DNA of 64,000 bases from Effrenium voratum (taxonomy: Eukaryota > Sar > Dinophyceae > Suessiales > Symbiodiniaceae), in NCBI GenBank assembly GCA_963377175.1, contig CAUJNA010000497.1:1-64000 (forward strand). Reading direction: 5' to 3'. Below, piece after piece: positions 1 to 12,109 of the stretch. A program made the translations under genes and the position numbers. The notes below the pieces were generated by a model, which saw only the letters and a list, made by a program, of their open reading frames with translations, was not told where the DNA came from and made no database searches. Position 1 is the first letter of the stretch. Every line of letters begins with the position of its first letter.

Positions 1-79
1 AACAATTTGACACCCTCAAGATAGTGAAGTAACTTAAAGACAGCCTCTTGAAAAATGGATAAATGGACCATCGACGAGA

Positions 80-215
80 CCTGGGACTCCAAAAGCGGGG
101 TGACCCGGCCTGCCGGGCCCGCGCCAACTCCTCGTCCAGGCCCTCGAGGCCCGGAGCGGCCGCGGGAAGCTGCCGGCCTTGGGTTCCCGCAACCGGGGGG
201 GGGGTCTTCCCGTTG
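80..215 (-). CDS. Candidate exon, unknown protein
   Basis: I do not recognise the product. On the minus strand this GC-rich stretch stays open and reads a charged, helix-like segment (GLDEELARARQAGSPRFW). The flanking DNA is AT-richer and has stops in all frames. It agrees in strand with the other exons of the left third of the window. Splice borders cannot be fixed. The plus-strand frame over the same bases is also open, which GC-rich DNA permits, so the call is weak. Confidence 0.28.
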
Positions 216-839
216 TTCGTTTAACCCAAAAGCGGGCCCTCACAAAAAACAGACAGTGACATGCAAGTAAGAATACATATGAAAAAAAACACACACCATT
301 TTGGGAGGCATTGTTTTTCCGACGACTTTGTGACGGAACAGCAATTTGGCCAAAGCCGAACTGCAACACGGACTCATTCATTGGATTCCCATACTCCCCA
401 TCTAGAGAAGCTGCAATCCGATGCTCTCAAAACCAGGGATCTCTCCAAATGGCTGGTTTTCATCTCGAGATATCGCTTCCTGAGTAGAATCCGGGAAAAG
501 ACCAACCCCTGGACCAACGGCATGACTCCAAACTCACTTGATAGTCAAACATCAAACAATTGAACTCATGTTTGGAGATGCAACACTTCATGACAAACAC
601 TACTTTCAAGCAGGGTTACATTGTCCGCTACTCTTTATTTTTCATTGGGTGTCCTCTTCACCTGGACCAAATGTCCATTCCTCAGGCTAAAACGTCAACC
701 TGATGCTAGCTTGGCACATGCATGCCAAACCATGGTCAGAAGAAGGGCTACGATCCAAGATGGGTTTCAATGGCTAAGCCCCAACCACTTCCCCATATTG
801 ACAAATGCTCCCAATTGATACATTGCCAGGCACAACCGC

Positions 840-1310
840 CGCGGAACACGATCGGGGTTCCGACAAGCGGCCGTCCAGGGACAAGTAGCCATCTACAGAA
901 TAGCGGTCTGAAGGCATACGTCGATCCAGAGGAAAGCGCCCCTCAGAGCCGCGCCCATCGTCCAAAGCCAAGCGACTGTCCAGAGAGCGGCAGTCTGCCA
1001 AGCGGCCATCCCTTTGCGAGCGCCCGTCCGTAGGCAAGCGGTCGTTTACAAACAGCCGCCCTTCCTTTGGCAAGCTGTCTGCAAAGCAGCGGCCGTCTGG
1101 GAAGCGCCCATCCATGGGTGAGCGGCTGTCTACAGAACTGCGGCCATCTGACAAGCGACCGCCCACAGATAGGCGGCCATCCATGGGCAAGCGGCTGTCA
1201 GAACGGCCCTCCAGGGGTAAGCGGCCATCTATGGACAGGCGGCCGTCCATGGAGAGCAAGCGGCTATCCCCAGAGGCCGGGCTACTTGACAGCGGGCCCT
1301 CTGGAGACCG
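840..1310. repeat. Degenerate 15-18 bp minisatellite, open on the minus strand
   Basis: About 25 imperfect units of the form GCGGCCATCCATGGGCAA run through this stretch, mostly 18 bp apart with some 15-bp steps. Because most units are multiples of three, the minus strand from about 774 to 1334 reads an uninterrupted run of variants of MDGRLS, SVDSRSP and LPTDGR, rich in Asp-Gly-Arg. The plus strand is also largely open. It could be an exon of a low-complexity protein, since the left third of the window is coded on the minus strand, or plain satellite drift. The units have diverged by substitution while their length stays mostly a multiple of three, which slightly favours coding. Confidence 0.6.
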
Positions 1311-2137
1311 CGCACAGCTTGGAGCTTTGTCCAACTGGTGCTCCAGGAACCTCAGTCACCACGCAACTCCCTCTTCACGCACTTGCCCAGTGGCCAAGGA
1401 AGAACTCAGGCAGTTTGTTTTGAATCCAAAGGCAGAACAAAGGCATGCCTGGCTCTCAACTGGATGGGGGGTTTGCAGCCGAAGAAGTGAAACCTTGAAG
1501 AACCATGCAAGCTCTTTGCTTTGGACCACATGTCGAACTATTTCAGACCTGGCGGGATTTCTGCACGACAGGAATGCCCAATAACTACAGTAATTATCAC
1601 AGAAGTGGGAACCACCTCTTCATTCCACAACCCTGGACCTCGGGCTGAAAGCTTCCTGGTAGCACATTGGTGGGCGTATACCGAGCAGCACTGCCCTAGC
1701 CATACTGGGTGGCTTTTCCCATGGCAATCCTTTTTTTGGGGCACCAAAACGGAGAAACGGCACTGCGATCATGGGGCCGCAGGAACTTGTCCAAACTATC
1801 AAAATGCCAAAGACTGAATCCAGAATGACTCCATGACACTCCATGAAGGGGTCCTTAAGCCCCAAGCATCTGTTTCCCTCCACGTACCCCTGCGTGGGTG
1901 CTGCCAAACTGTGACACATCTGCTCCTGCGGGAGAGTCCCATGGGTATGGTCCCAGCCCTACCTGATCGCTGCCGGGAATGTTCAAGGTAGTATCAGTTT
2001 TTTGCAAACTGCAATTTATTCCAGCAAGGGGGTAAGGGCGCAAGTTGCAATGACAAGGAAACCGACCCCCCCCCCAAATTGTCATTTGGACGTACAAGGA
2101 GTACTTTGCCCTTCTGTTTGCAATGTTGGCCTGCATC

Positions 2138-2285
2138 CAAGGAACGCCTGCCACGCCAGCTCGGGGCTGGCGAACTTCTGCCGCAGACTCGCGTCCAAGT
2201 AGGAGACCTGCGCACGACTCGGTCGAGTCGAAGGCGCACTCGGGGCATCGATCAAGCGATGTGCGCCTCGTGGAGTTGGTACCGA
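2138..2285 (-). CDS. Candidate exon, unknown protein
   Basis: Product not recognised. On the minus strand a good acceptor (pyrimidine-rich, ending TTTCAG) precedes 2285. The frame then stays open through a Pro/Ser/Arg-rich part (PTPRGAHRLIDAPSAPSTRP) into a helix-like part (SYLDASLRQKFASPELAW). Composition is much more GC-rich than the surrounding sequence. The downstream border near 2138 is a guess; no clear GT donor was found there. Confidence 0.38.
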
Positions 2286-3478
2286 CTGAAACCGGGAGAA
2301 GTGTTGAAACCATTCTCCTTCTGGATGATCCAACTGGGAACTGGGGCACCCCCAATCTATCATGCACTTTTCAGCTAGAAGAGGCGGCTCCCTTCTCTCA
2401 AGCATTATTTCCTTCCACTAGCTGAGGAACGCGTGTGGAACAAGAACCCTCGATGACCTCCACACAATCCCACGCATGACATGCCCGAACGTGGGCGGGC
2501 AGGATGATCTCATTTTATTTCCAAGGTGTGTTGGTAGGGGGGTCACGCTGGTTTCCCAGCTCAAGGAATGGTCCGGCCCTGATCCCATCAAATAAGTATA
2601 ATTTTGTTGCAGCCTCAACGACTGAGCCAAATTGAGAGCGAGGAAATGGCTAGAAACTTGAACAAATGGGGCAAAACCGGGATTGCAGGCCAGGGGGGGG
2701 GGTAGAAAGTGGCCTGGCACCGCCCTCTTGGAAAGCGGCATCTTACGGTTTATCAAACCCAAAAGGCTGCAAAAATCAAGCCGCCGACGTGTTATGATTA
2801 ATGCCTGATTCGGACATGGCACTACCAGGTTCGACCAAACAAACAGACCACCAAGACCATAACAAACCAAGTAAAGAGCATGCAACCCAGCAACACCTCG
2901 ACAACACCACTCCCGCAACACACTCCCACCTCCCCGGCGCGGGAAGCCGAGGGCACTGCCACCACCCCAGGGGGCGAGATCCAGCCAAGGTGGGACCCGA
3001 AGTAGGCCACGTCGGATCCTTCGCAGCCTTGCGAGTCATCCCGGAGTCCCAACTGATGTGGGAATTTGTCCACACACACAGGATTTGACAATATCGCCTG
3101 TTCCTAACATAAACTCACTTGCCCAAAAGACCTGGAAATAAGGGGTTAACCTTTTAAGATCATGACTATAAATGGACCAAACTGGGAAAACCAAAAGGTC
3201 AAAAGGTTGGCTTTGGACAACTCAGTAGACATCGTTGCATTCTGTTCTGGCCCTGCAGTCCCCGACAAACAGGCCAGATTTCTGCTCTCCTTGGGCCTGT
3301 GGTTCGAGCATCGTTGACAAGCAACTGGCCCAAGACCCAGAAAAGTCCACTTTGACCAAACGAACTTTGCGTTGCTTCACCCTCCTACCCACTCTGAAAC
3401 CAGGCCCCTTCAAAAGGCTTGGTCTATAGTGAGGCTCCATGTGGGTAAACAATCAGAAACTAGCTTTGCACGTCTCAC

Positions 3479-3574
3479 AACCGCATATTCAGGGGCCCAC
3501 GTCATGTAGGCCTCATCGGGGTCCAAATCCCTTGTCTTATACTGGCCATTGAGGCTATAGATGGGTGTAGAGTC
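3479..3574 (-). CDS. Candidate exon downstream of the Tudor-like exon
   Basis: Exactly 32 codons on the minus strand, beginning DSTPIYSLNGQYKTRDLD and ending PEYAV, followed by a GTGAGA donor at 3478. It starts in phase 0 only if the 31 nt at 3575-3605 are removed as an intron; read through, that stretch brings a stop. The product is not recognised. The next exon to the left could not be placed. Confidence 0.45.
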
Positions 3575-3605
3575 CTCAGTGCACGGTGCAGACAAGGCGA
3601 CTCAC
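3575..3605 (-). other. Candidate ultra-short intron, 31 nt
   Basis: On the minus strand it begins GTGAGT, a strong donor, and ends CTGAG. Its removal joins ...GERKEKL to DSTPIYS in phase and removes an in-frame TGA. At 31 nt it would be far shorter than usual spliceosomal introns, so alternatives are two separate exons with undetected longer introns, or a pseudogene. Confidence 0.35.
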
Positions 3606-3757
3606 AAGCTTCTCTTTGCGCTCGCCCTCATTGTCAATGAACCGGATGGTGAGGTAGCCGTTGGCATTCTTCACCACCAGCCCCACAAACCATGCCGAGG
3701 AGGAATGGGAAAAGATCTCGACCACCGCAGGTACATCAGAAGGATCCAAATTACTCA
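3606..3757 (-). CDS. Exon with SH3/Tudor-like domain
   Basis: Minus-strand exon reading MSNLDPSDVPAVVEIFSHSS then SAWFVGLVVKNANGYLTIRF. The pattern V-E-x-F-S-x-S-x-x-A-W-x-x-G-x-V-V followed by a second beta-strand and a charged end is one I associate with a small SH3/Tudor-like barrel common in dinoflagellate proteins (family recollection, not a search). Such barrels usually bind protein tails or peptides; the partner here is unknown. A GTGAGT donor ends the exon at 3605. An AG acceptor lies just upstream of the ATG, so the Met need not be the true start. Confidence 0.5.
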
Positions 3758-4129
3758 TGCTGTTTGAGCCCGAATTCTGCGGTCAGTCGTCTTAGCTCCT
3801 AAGGAGTGTGGCATACATGTTCACAGGCAACGACGTGGCACTGGTGCTTCCGCTGACCACATAAGCGACGGACAACCTCCTTGCATGGGTCATGGCCGTT
3901 GCCTCAAACAGAATCCTTATTTGTCCAATCTCTGGATTGGACAGTTGATTGCTCCTGGCAATGGCAACTTCACATTCTAGGGGGTGCCCGAACCCTACAA
4001 AACAAGTCATTTCGCCAAACCAAAACCAACTGGGAGGTTGTGCAACCTGGGTGCGGCAGCATATGGAATTCTGAGAGTGGCCTCCATAGCCATTGTGGGA
4101 ATGTCTCCTTGCAACTTGCAACACGTTCT

Positions 4130-4484
4130 TTTACTTTGCCTCGTGTCCAAGCGCACGTCGCTTCCGCCCCGAGCCCGCCTTGGCCGTGTTTCCAGCATGG
4201 CCTTCGGCATTGCCGGCGCCGGCTCTGGGGCCGTGGGCTCAGCGGGCTCAGCGGCAGGCTCTGCGGGCTCCGGCGTCGACTGGGGCGCTTTGGGGCTCGG
4301 GCTGAGGTTCTCCTAAGTCGACCGGGCGCAATTGCGGCAATTGGCACATGTTCCGCTCTCTCCGCTCTCCGCTCTCCTCGATCTCCACTGAGTCTTCCAG
4401 AAGGCGCTCGAAGTCCTTGCGAGGCTTTGAACCCCGGCTCGCAAGCGACAGCTTCAGGATCCCAGTGCAAGGATATACGCCCAA
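4130..4484 (-). CDS. Candidate exons, charged then Pro/Glu/Ala-rich
   Basis: The right part (about 4315-4460) reads on the minus strand as a charged helix-like segment (RKDFERLLEDSVEIEESGER). The left part (about 4130-4318) is cleanest in another minus frame, preceded by an AG acceptor, and reads a Pro-Glu-Ala-rich linker (STPEPAEPAAEPAEPTAPEP) ending MPKAMLETRPRRARGG. A short intron between the two would be needed but no donor gives the right phase, so the pair may be one broken or misplaced exon. GC content is far above the flanks. No function can be assigned. Confidence 0.4.
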
Positions 4485-4599
4485 AAATCACCCGTATAGA
4501 TGTAGAAACCCTTCAAAACAGCGGGTAACGGTTGCTTTGAATTTGGCCAACATGTATCCTTGGACCCGCTCGCCCGTTTAAACCGTTTGCAGCTAAGGT

Positions 4600-6900
4600 G
4601 CTGCCTCCGCAGTGACGAGGCGGCCTCGGGTCTCAACACGGACTGACGTTGTTGGATTCCTTGGCCCCTGGAAGCAAAGGTAGAGTAATGGCCTCTAAAC
4701 AGGGAAACTGAGAGGAAATCAAGCCAACCTTGTGCCCGTGCGCCTTGATCGTCTGTAGAGCCCGCTTTCAAACAACTCGTAAAACACAAACTGTCTCCAA
4801 ACCCTATATGCTGGACTCCCACATCAAGCGGGGAATGGGGAACAAGGAATTTGTAGTTAAATGATGGTAACTGACATTTTGCTTCGACTGGTTTCCTTGA
4901 AATGGTTCGGGAACCGCAAACTTCAGGCGGAGGCGATGAGGGAAATTCCACTTTCTTCCTAATTCCTATTATAGGCTTCCCTTGAATGGAGCAACGAGTC
5001 CAAGATTCCGAAGGCCAAGGGCCACCCCGCTCTCCCCAACTCATTGGGAGGGTGACCTCGGCAGCAAAAACACATAACACAACCTCCCCCCCAACCCCAA
5101 AACAAACCCTACCCCAAACAGAGACAAAGCCTCTTCAAACAAGAAGTGGACCTCCCCCCCGACAGAAAGCACCTAATCCAAGTGCGGTGCCGGGGTGGCT
5201 GTCCTCCGAAAGCAGGGACACCCCAGGGTCCAAGTCCATGCCTGGCGCCGCTTCAGCCTCTTCAGAACCAATTCGACTGGGAAGCAAACAACACCTCTGG
5301 TGGAACTTGCTCGCCTGGCGGGCAACAACCCATCTGCTGTGGGGCACAAAACAACTCTGAAAAGGAACGGCCTGAAAGCCGTGCACAGCGCAGGAATTGA
5401 ACGAGGCTGGATGGCCGTGACTCATGTTTCTCCAAGAAAAAGAAACTCAACATCAAAAGGTTTGGCTAGGACTGCTCGAGCTCAAGATTGAGCCACAAGC
5501 CTGTTGTTTGTCTTCTTAGGTTTACTTTACTCAATGCATACATGCTAAACGCTCACCATGTCGGCAAAAATCGATTGAATGGAACAAAGCCATCGGCATT
5601 TGCACTGCTCGTGCTCGAGCTGTTCAAGGTTTATAATTAGTAATCAAGACAAACACATCGTCGCTTGTACAGAGGTGAGCATCCATGGTCCTACGCTAAT
5701 TGTTTGAATGCCTAGCATCATCGCACCTGTTTATGCCACAGCCTTGATAAACTGGGGTGAACAAAAGCTTGGGAAAGGTGGAGAACAAAGTCAACTCCAC
5801 GACGCGTGGCCGAATATGCATAGAGAAGCGAGCACATTGTCTTGACAAAAATGGTGTCGATACACCATTGCTCAGGAAGAATTATCCGTGACGCATTTTG
5901 ACGGTTCTTTCCCACTGGCCGCATCTTGCTGCCTCTCGCATGATCGCACCTGCTTGAGGCAAAGCCTTGATCAACTGGGGCTGGGGAACATCGGGAAACA
6001 ATCAGTTTCTTTGGGATTTCCTTTCGAGACGAATTGAACATGCTGGGCTATTGAACTCCTGAATTCCAGTCGTGTCACGCTATGCATAGAATGCACGGAG
6101 CTCAGGAAATTAGAGCGGCCGCTTTTATCTGTTGGTAAGCACGCCTGGACCCAGGAAGATCCCAGAAGGGTACCCTCAAAACATACAAAAGCACGCATAA
6201 GCACGCTCCACACACCGCACCGCACACCGAACACCACGCACCACCCACACACACATATACATTGCGGGCCGCGCCTCCGAACCCCCGGCCGAGTGGCTCA
6301 ACCCAGAGCACTCGAGCCATCAAGAAGCAAAATGCATGGAGCGCGAGGTTTGAAGTTTGGGCCGTTTCCAGCGGTTTAAACATGTTTAAGCCAACATGTG
6401 TTTGCGAGCTCAGGTCTCTTTGCTAAAAGTGGCCATGGTAGGAGTAGAGTTAACTCTGCTCACACACTTGGACGGACGGAGGATTCCTGAAGGATGCCCT
6501 GCAAAACCCCAAGGATCTCTTCAAAAACCTTCATCAACCAAATCCACAAAGCCAATGAACACATGCGCATGAGCACAGCTGCTCTGAGCTGCAAGGCTAA
6601 GGGATTTGTGCTACACGAGGCTATTCAAAGGACACCAATTCACTGATTTTCCTTGGGGTTCGGTCATGTCTACGTGGCTCGGAGCAACCCTGGTCAAAAA
6701 GACAGGCACCAGCAAAAATAACTACGGAAGACCATTGCGCAAGTTGTATCCCCAGATCGCCATGCCGCTAATTACTCAATGAGGGTTGCATGTGCGTATG
6801 TGTATGTGTGCTTCTATGTTTCTTCGGCATCTGATTGCAAAACCAGGAGTTTTTGAGTCAGTTGGTTGAATGCCCCCTTTGTGGGGCCCTAGCTTTTAAC
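4600..6900. other. No confident gene; intron-like or intergenic
   Basis: About 2.3 kb without a supportable exon. Short open stretches exist in several frames but none has splice borders plus a compositional shift. It holds a C-rich tract near 5080-5160, a roughly 55-bp motif repeated at about 5716-5775 and 5941-5995 (both with ATCGCACCTG and GCCTTGAT), and a CA-rich stretch near 6190-6260. Confidence 0.5.
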
Positions 6901-6942
6901 AGTTGGCATCCCAGGCAATAAGGAAACAGGCCCCTGTCTATA

Positions 6943-7026
6943 GCATATATATATATATATATGTACATGCATGTGCATATATATATATATATGTTAATAT
7001 ATATATATGTACATGTGTGTATATAT
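6943..7026. repeat. TA/ATGT microsatellite
   Basis: Alternating AT runs broken by ATGTACATG-type units. Similar TA tracts recur at about 15078-15111, 17008-17031, 36024-36040, 43896-43930, 56615-56630 and 59834-59847. Confidence 0.85.
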
Positions 7027-8296
7027 GTGAGTGTCATACGTATGGGCCTAGCCTGCGCAGTCCACCCCCCCACCCCCCCCAATAAACAAAAGTCACAGTC
7101 TTCGGGGCGTGTGGAAAGCTATCCACAGCCATCTTGCTGAATGCTTGCTTGGTACCGATCCCAGACAATATTTGGCTCAATCGATTCCAAGTAAATCATA
7201 TCCTCCGACGTCGTCGTTTTCTCAGTGCCGCAACCTCGGGCGCCCGGCCCTTCCCCGAGCGGATCTTGGGCTCCGCAGTGGAGGGGCGCGCAAAGGTCCA
7301 GGCCTAGCGACTGAAAAGAACACAGGAAATAAAGGGGGATCACCGTTTGGGGATGACTCAAAACCATTCACAATTGGCATGAAGTGAATACTCCCTGATT
7401 AGCAAACCCCCAGCTGGTGGTTGCCTGCTGGTGAGTCCGATGCTTCTCCGACTTTTCGTGTGGGGGAACCCTCAAATGGTTGGTTTCCTTTGCCATTCTG
7501 GAGTGGGTTGGCCAAGCACAATGCTTGAACATCTCACTGAACATTTATTTCCTTTCAGTAAAACATGCACACACCTGACCGCTAGTGTGCTGGATACCTT
7601 TGTCTTGAAGAACGCCACTTGTCGCTTGGACAGTTGTCTGAGTTTGCAATGGAGGTTGCCAAAGTGTCACCTTCATCCCCTTGACTGGAAACAATGCAGG
7701 CCAGCTTGGTATAGTATACATGTTTGTCCTTCACTTTGCGAAGACCAATACATGTGCCATGACCAATCTCCTTCTGCCAACCGTCATGGCTTCCTGGGCA
7801 TGGCCGGGTCAACCGCGCCCAAAGAACATCGGGAAGCTACTCTCCATTTTGTGTCATCCATTTGAGTTGGTTTACGGACCTCTTCAGGGTGAAACACACA
7901 TATACTTTGTAGAGGGGATCCTTCCAATTTTGGGGGAAAACGACCCAATTTTCGCCGCTGGACGGCAATGGGGTGGCCCAATTCCTCTGCGAACTGTGTT
8001 TGTTGGGTTCTTGCGGCTAGGTTCAGTAAGGAACCAACACGGGGAATGGGGCTGTCTCCAAATCAAATCCGGCCGGAGCTGTGCTACACCATCTCTCAAA
8101 GTATATAGCCTCCCAGGATTCCAACCGCTTTTGCCTTTGCACTCGAAGGACTCCCGATGGCATTTGTGGAACCATTCTTCCAAGGTTGGCTTGGGACCCG
8201 GGTCATGCACCAAAGCCTACAGCAAATTACAGCAACCTATGGCCATGGGCTTTCAGTCATATGTCAGGATCTCAGGCTGCGGCAGGGCAATGCCTT

Positions 8297-8404
8297 GAGG
8301 TGGGCTTCAGCGAAGGCGAGTAGTTGGCCGGGCCTGACGTCGCCAAAGCGGGCGCCTTTTATGGACGCGCAGCGGTCCGTAAGGCGAGCCATAGTTCTGA
8401 CCAC
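8297..8404 (-). CDS. Candidate exon, unknown protein
   Basis: After a CAG acceptor the minus strand reads VVRTMARLTDRCASIKGARF then GDVRPGQLLAFAEAHLK and ends at a possible GC donor. The high GC and helix-like pattern contrast with the surrounding low-complexity DNA. I do not recognise the family. Strand agrees with the other exons of the left third. Confidence 0.38.
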
Positions 8405-9599
8405 CTGACAACTGCTGACATCGTGATTGCTTTCTGTACCCATCCCCAACCAGGCCTTTAGTGGCTTACCGAGAGCACATAGGGGGGTCTTGTTAAGGCT
8501 GTCGACTGCCGAAAGGCAGATGGCAGGTTGTACCCAGGGTTGTTTTCAAGCGCTTCAGCTTTTGTGGTAAAGTACTTGGAAACATCAAGAAAAGGATCTA
8601 TTTTCTTGTGCTTTCCTTTCCGGGAGACTCACAACTACGAGTGATGTGGCGCCCAGTCCCAGAGATATTAGCTTGGTCTCCACATGCAGTTGCCGGCAGA
8701 CATAACACTGGCTGGCTTGTTTCGCTGAACAAGACCCACCCCGCAGGTCCTAAATTTGGGAGCAATATTGGTCCAGAAAACTCAGACTTGGCCAGCGATC
8801 TTCTTAGAAGCTGTGACTCTATAGTTTGCAAATTAGCGGACCTTACAAATCAGAATTCGTATCCAACCAAGTAAACTACCTTGAGAGCTCAAGCTTCTTT
8901 CGAACCTCACACGCAAAAACAAAAAAGCAGTCACCGACAACCATCACTGAGACCCCCAACTCACCACTTGCCGCTGGCGCAGCGGGTAGCGGCCCTGCAT
9001 GGTGAAGGACCCACAGTGCCTGCAAAGCGCGGCCCTAAGACAAGGGAACTAATTAAGACAAAAAACAGTGGCAAACCGAAAGGTCAACTTATTCATTTTG
9101 GGCAAGATTGACTAGTCCAAAACACAGGGTGTTACATTCTTGCTTCTCGGGGCTTCTGGGCTTCCAAAAGCGAAAGGTTTTGGTGGCTACTCCCCTCAAT
9201 TGTGCCACTTGATTGGGATTCGTGCTCTGGCTGTCTACAGCCCCAAGTAAAGGATAAATGACATGATCATGCTTGCATCCCCAAGTAAGCAGCTCCGTTC
9301 CAGACCAGGGGTACACCGCCGCACAGCGTGGGGTAGCTGGTCTTGGGTTCCAGAAGCATCGACTTGCTGAATTGACTACTCTCCTGAAAACAAGTGTGGA
9401 GAAAGATAATCAAATCTCTTTCAGGTATCTCAAGTCAGCTCCCCTGCCTTTGCAGGCTTGACTTGTTTGGCTATTGCGCCTTTTTACCCTTCTGTCCAAT
9501 CAAATTAGTCCCTTGGACCTTCTTTACTTTGATGACACCTCAAAGGTCTCTCGAACTAGGCCAGAAATTCCTGGCCAATGGCCTCACACCGTTCTATGT

Positions 9600-9790
9600 G
9601 CCGAAGGAGGGGGTTTGGTGGATATGTCCGCCTCCAAAGTCTGGCGACAGCTGCGAGCCAACATTCGCCAACACTGGACTCGACTGCGAGATGCCCAGAT
9701 GCCCACCCCGCCGCGCGATGGGGCAAACGTCCTTCTGCGCGAAGCTGCCGGGCAGGGTGTACTGACCCGGCCCGGGGTTGTCCTCAGCCC
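9600..9790 (-). CDS. Exon with SHIPPO (sperm-tail PG-rich) repeat
   Basis: The minus strand reads NPGPGQYTLPGSF and continues with a Gly/Pro/Ser-rich stretch ending GGGHIHQTPSFG. The PGPGxYxLPxSF pattern is the signature of the sperm-tail PG-rich repeat (SHIPPO, Pfam PF07004), found in axonemal microtubule-inner and outer-dense-fibre proteins. A flagellar cytoskeleton role is therefore a fair inference for a flagellated protist, but only one repeat is visible. The plus strand is also open here and Pro/Cys-rich, but matches nothing. Neighbouring minus exons (EF-hand type) could belong to the same gene; that is not shown. Confidence 0.55.
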
Positions 9791-10599
9791 CCGGCATTCA
9801 CCCCTACATGCCGCATGCAGACATGTTTAAATGTGTGATGCAACATAGGCTTGCCTATAATGGGTAATGGGTATGTGAAGGGCAAGTGTTGCATCGCGAG
9901 TACCAACTCCAAAGGCAATTGGTGCAGCTCAACAAGATATGGTGGAGGGAAAGGGTACAATGGGATCATCGAGCAAGCATGTGCATGAGAACTGTCCACG
10001 AGCAAAGCGGCATATGTCAATAACCTCGGGCACACTTGACACATCTCGGCACAGGAATGGTGTGGACACACCTCTGTTGTACGCTTCACGAAGCCTTTAC
10101 GTACCGTTGGTGCACTCCTTTTGCGCATGGCATATGGGCTCGTTTAAAACATTATGCTCATTGGAACGCCAAGCAGGCCTACCCAAAGCAAGCTCAACGC
10201 AACTAAGAAACTCAGCGGCGACGCTATGGAAATTGCCCCAGGCCGCATAGACAATCGCCAGCGAGACACTGCATCTCCACACATGCAAAAAACACACATG
10301 AAATCCCACGCAAGTGTCAGCCCAAAGGACCGGGAAAAGAAAGACGGGCCAACTGACAACCGATCACTGTGACCCCAAAGGTCAGAGGACTCAGAGGGTC
10401 GAGAAACTGGTGACTCTTTTTTGAGACCCAAACAAGGCAGGGCAGGAGATTCTATTTGTCTCGGACCTCCCACGCGAGCGCCCAATGTATAGAATCAGCC
10501 AGGAACGGGCCGTTTTTGTGACATGTGCAGCTAGGTCTGTCTTTGAGCAGCGGGGTCGTGGACCATGCGTTCAGCACTGAGAACACGACTTGCCGTTTC

Positions 10600-10712
10600 G
10601 CGGAGCCGCTTGCCACAGAAAGGTTGACGCGCATGGCCCTGCTCCCTCCCCTTCCATGCCGAGGGACAGTGAAGTACTCCAACATGCGATCCCCGTCCGG
10701 GTCTAGCCGCCT
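10600..10712 (-). CDS. Candidate exon with weak EF-hand-like loop
   Basis: Minus strand reads LRRLDPDGDRMLEYFTVPRH followed by a basic, Ser/Gly-rich stretch. DPDGD with a hydrophobic residue at position 8 resembles an EF-hand calcium loop, but Gly-6 and Glu-12 are missing, so calcium binding is doubtful. It lies downstream (minus strand) of the EF-hand gene and may be one of its later exons or belong to a neighbouring gene. Confidence 0.4.
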
Positions 10713-10899
10713 GAGACTATGAGACTTGTGACTTGGGGAGAAAGCGCAAGCAACAGCAGAATTCCGGGCGGTTTGGTTGGTGCCTTCCTGGAATCTGGGA
10801 AGCTTCGCCTTCGGACAATCTAGGATAAGGTCGAGTGGTACAGGAACTGGCGATTTATGACGAGTCAAATTCAACAGGCTGTGGCTGGCAGGGAGATCC

Positions 10900-12100
10900 T
10901 TAGGAAAGTGTCACCACAAGGAGGCTTGAACGCCATGCCGGAAATCTGGAGCCTTCACAAAGCACGTCTGACAGTGTCAAACTGCACCAAGCCCCAAATC
11001 AGAAGTGCATCCCGTAGCAAGGCAGGTGCGCAGACCTGACTTTCACTTGGTCAAGTAATCAAAGAAACTCGTGGGTTCCAATAAAACTGCGACCTTTGGA
11101 AGTCCCAAAGGAACTTAGAAGGGAACCCAAGAGGACTCCAAAGCATGCCAACGTGAGCCACATGCCCAGGACTATGCAGGATCATGCATTTCTGAATGTT
11201 CCTAAGGGTGAGCACTTGCCAGTCTGCCTTTTTGACGGCGCTGACTTTACCAAAGAAGCACTTGGCAAGTCCTTTCTTGCATGGCTAAACGGCACATTTG
11301 GGTGGTCTTGATAGAGGTCAGCGGATAAAATGAACCCTGAGATCCACGAGAAAGTTGCACCATCTTCCTTCAGGGGCTACAGATCCGTAGGGCAAACCGA
11401 AAAGTGGCGCAGTGGCAAACCAGTCCAGGGCGAACCGGCATGAGCTGAAACCCCTACAATAGTTACCCGCCCCATTTTCCAGGAGTCTTTTGGGAACGTG
11501 CGCCTGCATTGCTACCCTTGGCTTTCACCCCCTCCCAAAAAAGCCCAGCCACCCCCCCCCCCCTTCACCCCCGCCTCTTATCAAGCTCGCCCTCCGGCAG
11601 GCCATCCCTAGGCAGGCGGTTGTGCTGATGTCTCTCTGACAAAGGCGTGTATGCGTGGTGTATGCATGGCCTGCATATTATTTTGCATGGATAGAGTCGG
11701 ATCAATACATGCTCCATGGGCAATGTTGGGCTTGTCTGAGAAAGGCTCCCCCTTCCGCGCAAGCCTGTGGTGATGGGCAAAGATGTAGCAACAACGAACG
11801 GTCAGTGAAGCCGAGGTGCTCGGTCAAGTCCTTGGTCGCTCCGGCGGGTTGTTCGCATTGCTGCCAGATTGTGGCGAGGCTGCAAGGAGATTTGACAATG
11901 TACTTGACCCAACTTATGGAACAGCCGGAACAGCATGGAAACTCGTTTTCGCCCGGGCATCTGATCCAACAACAGCTCTCAGAACAGCCCTGAAGTGAGG
12001 CCCATCGCTCAGAAAACAACAGCTACTTTAAGGACCCACGCACACGTCACACAAGACCCTTCCCAACCGCAGGGCTTGTTTGGTCTCATTGCATCCGTTT
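10900..12100. other. No confident gene
   Basis: Contains only short open frames without convincing splice sites. A C-rich tract lies at about 11550-11570. A moderately GC-rich patch at 11810-11900 is open on both strands and was not called. Confidence 0.45.
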
Positions 12101-12109
12101 CTCCCCCGC

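Noticed and set aside
7171..7180. TTTGGCTCAA, a partial match to the dinoflagellate spliced leader
   Set aside because: Only ten bases match, the rest of the leader is absent and no gene start follows; such a match is expected by chance in 64 kb.
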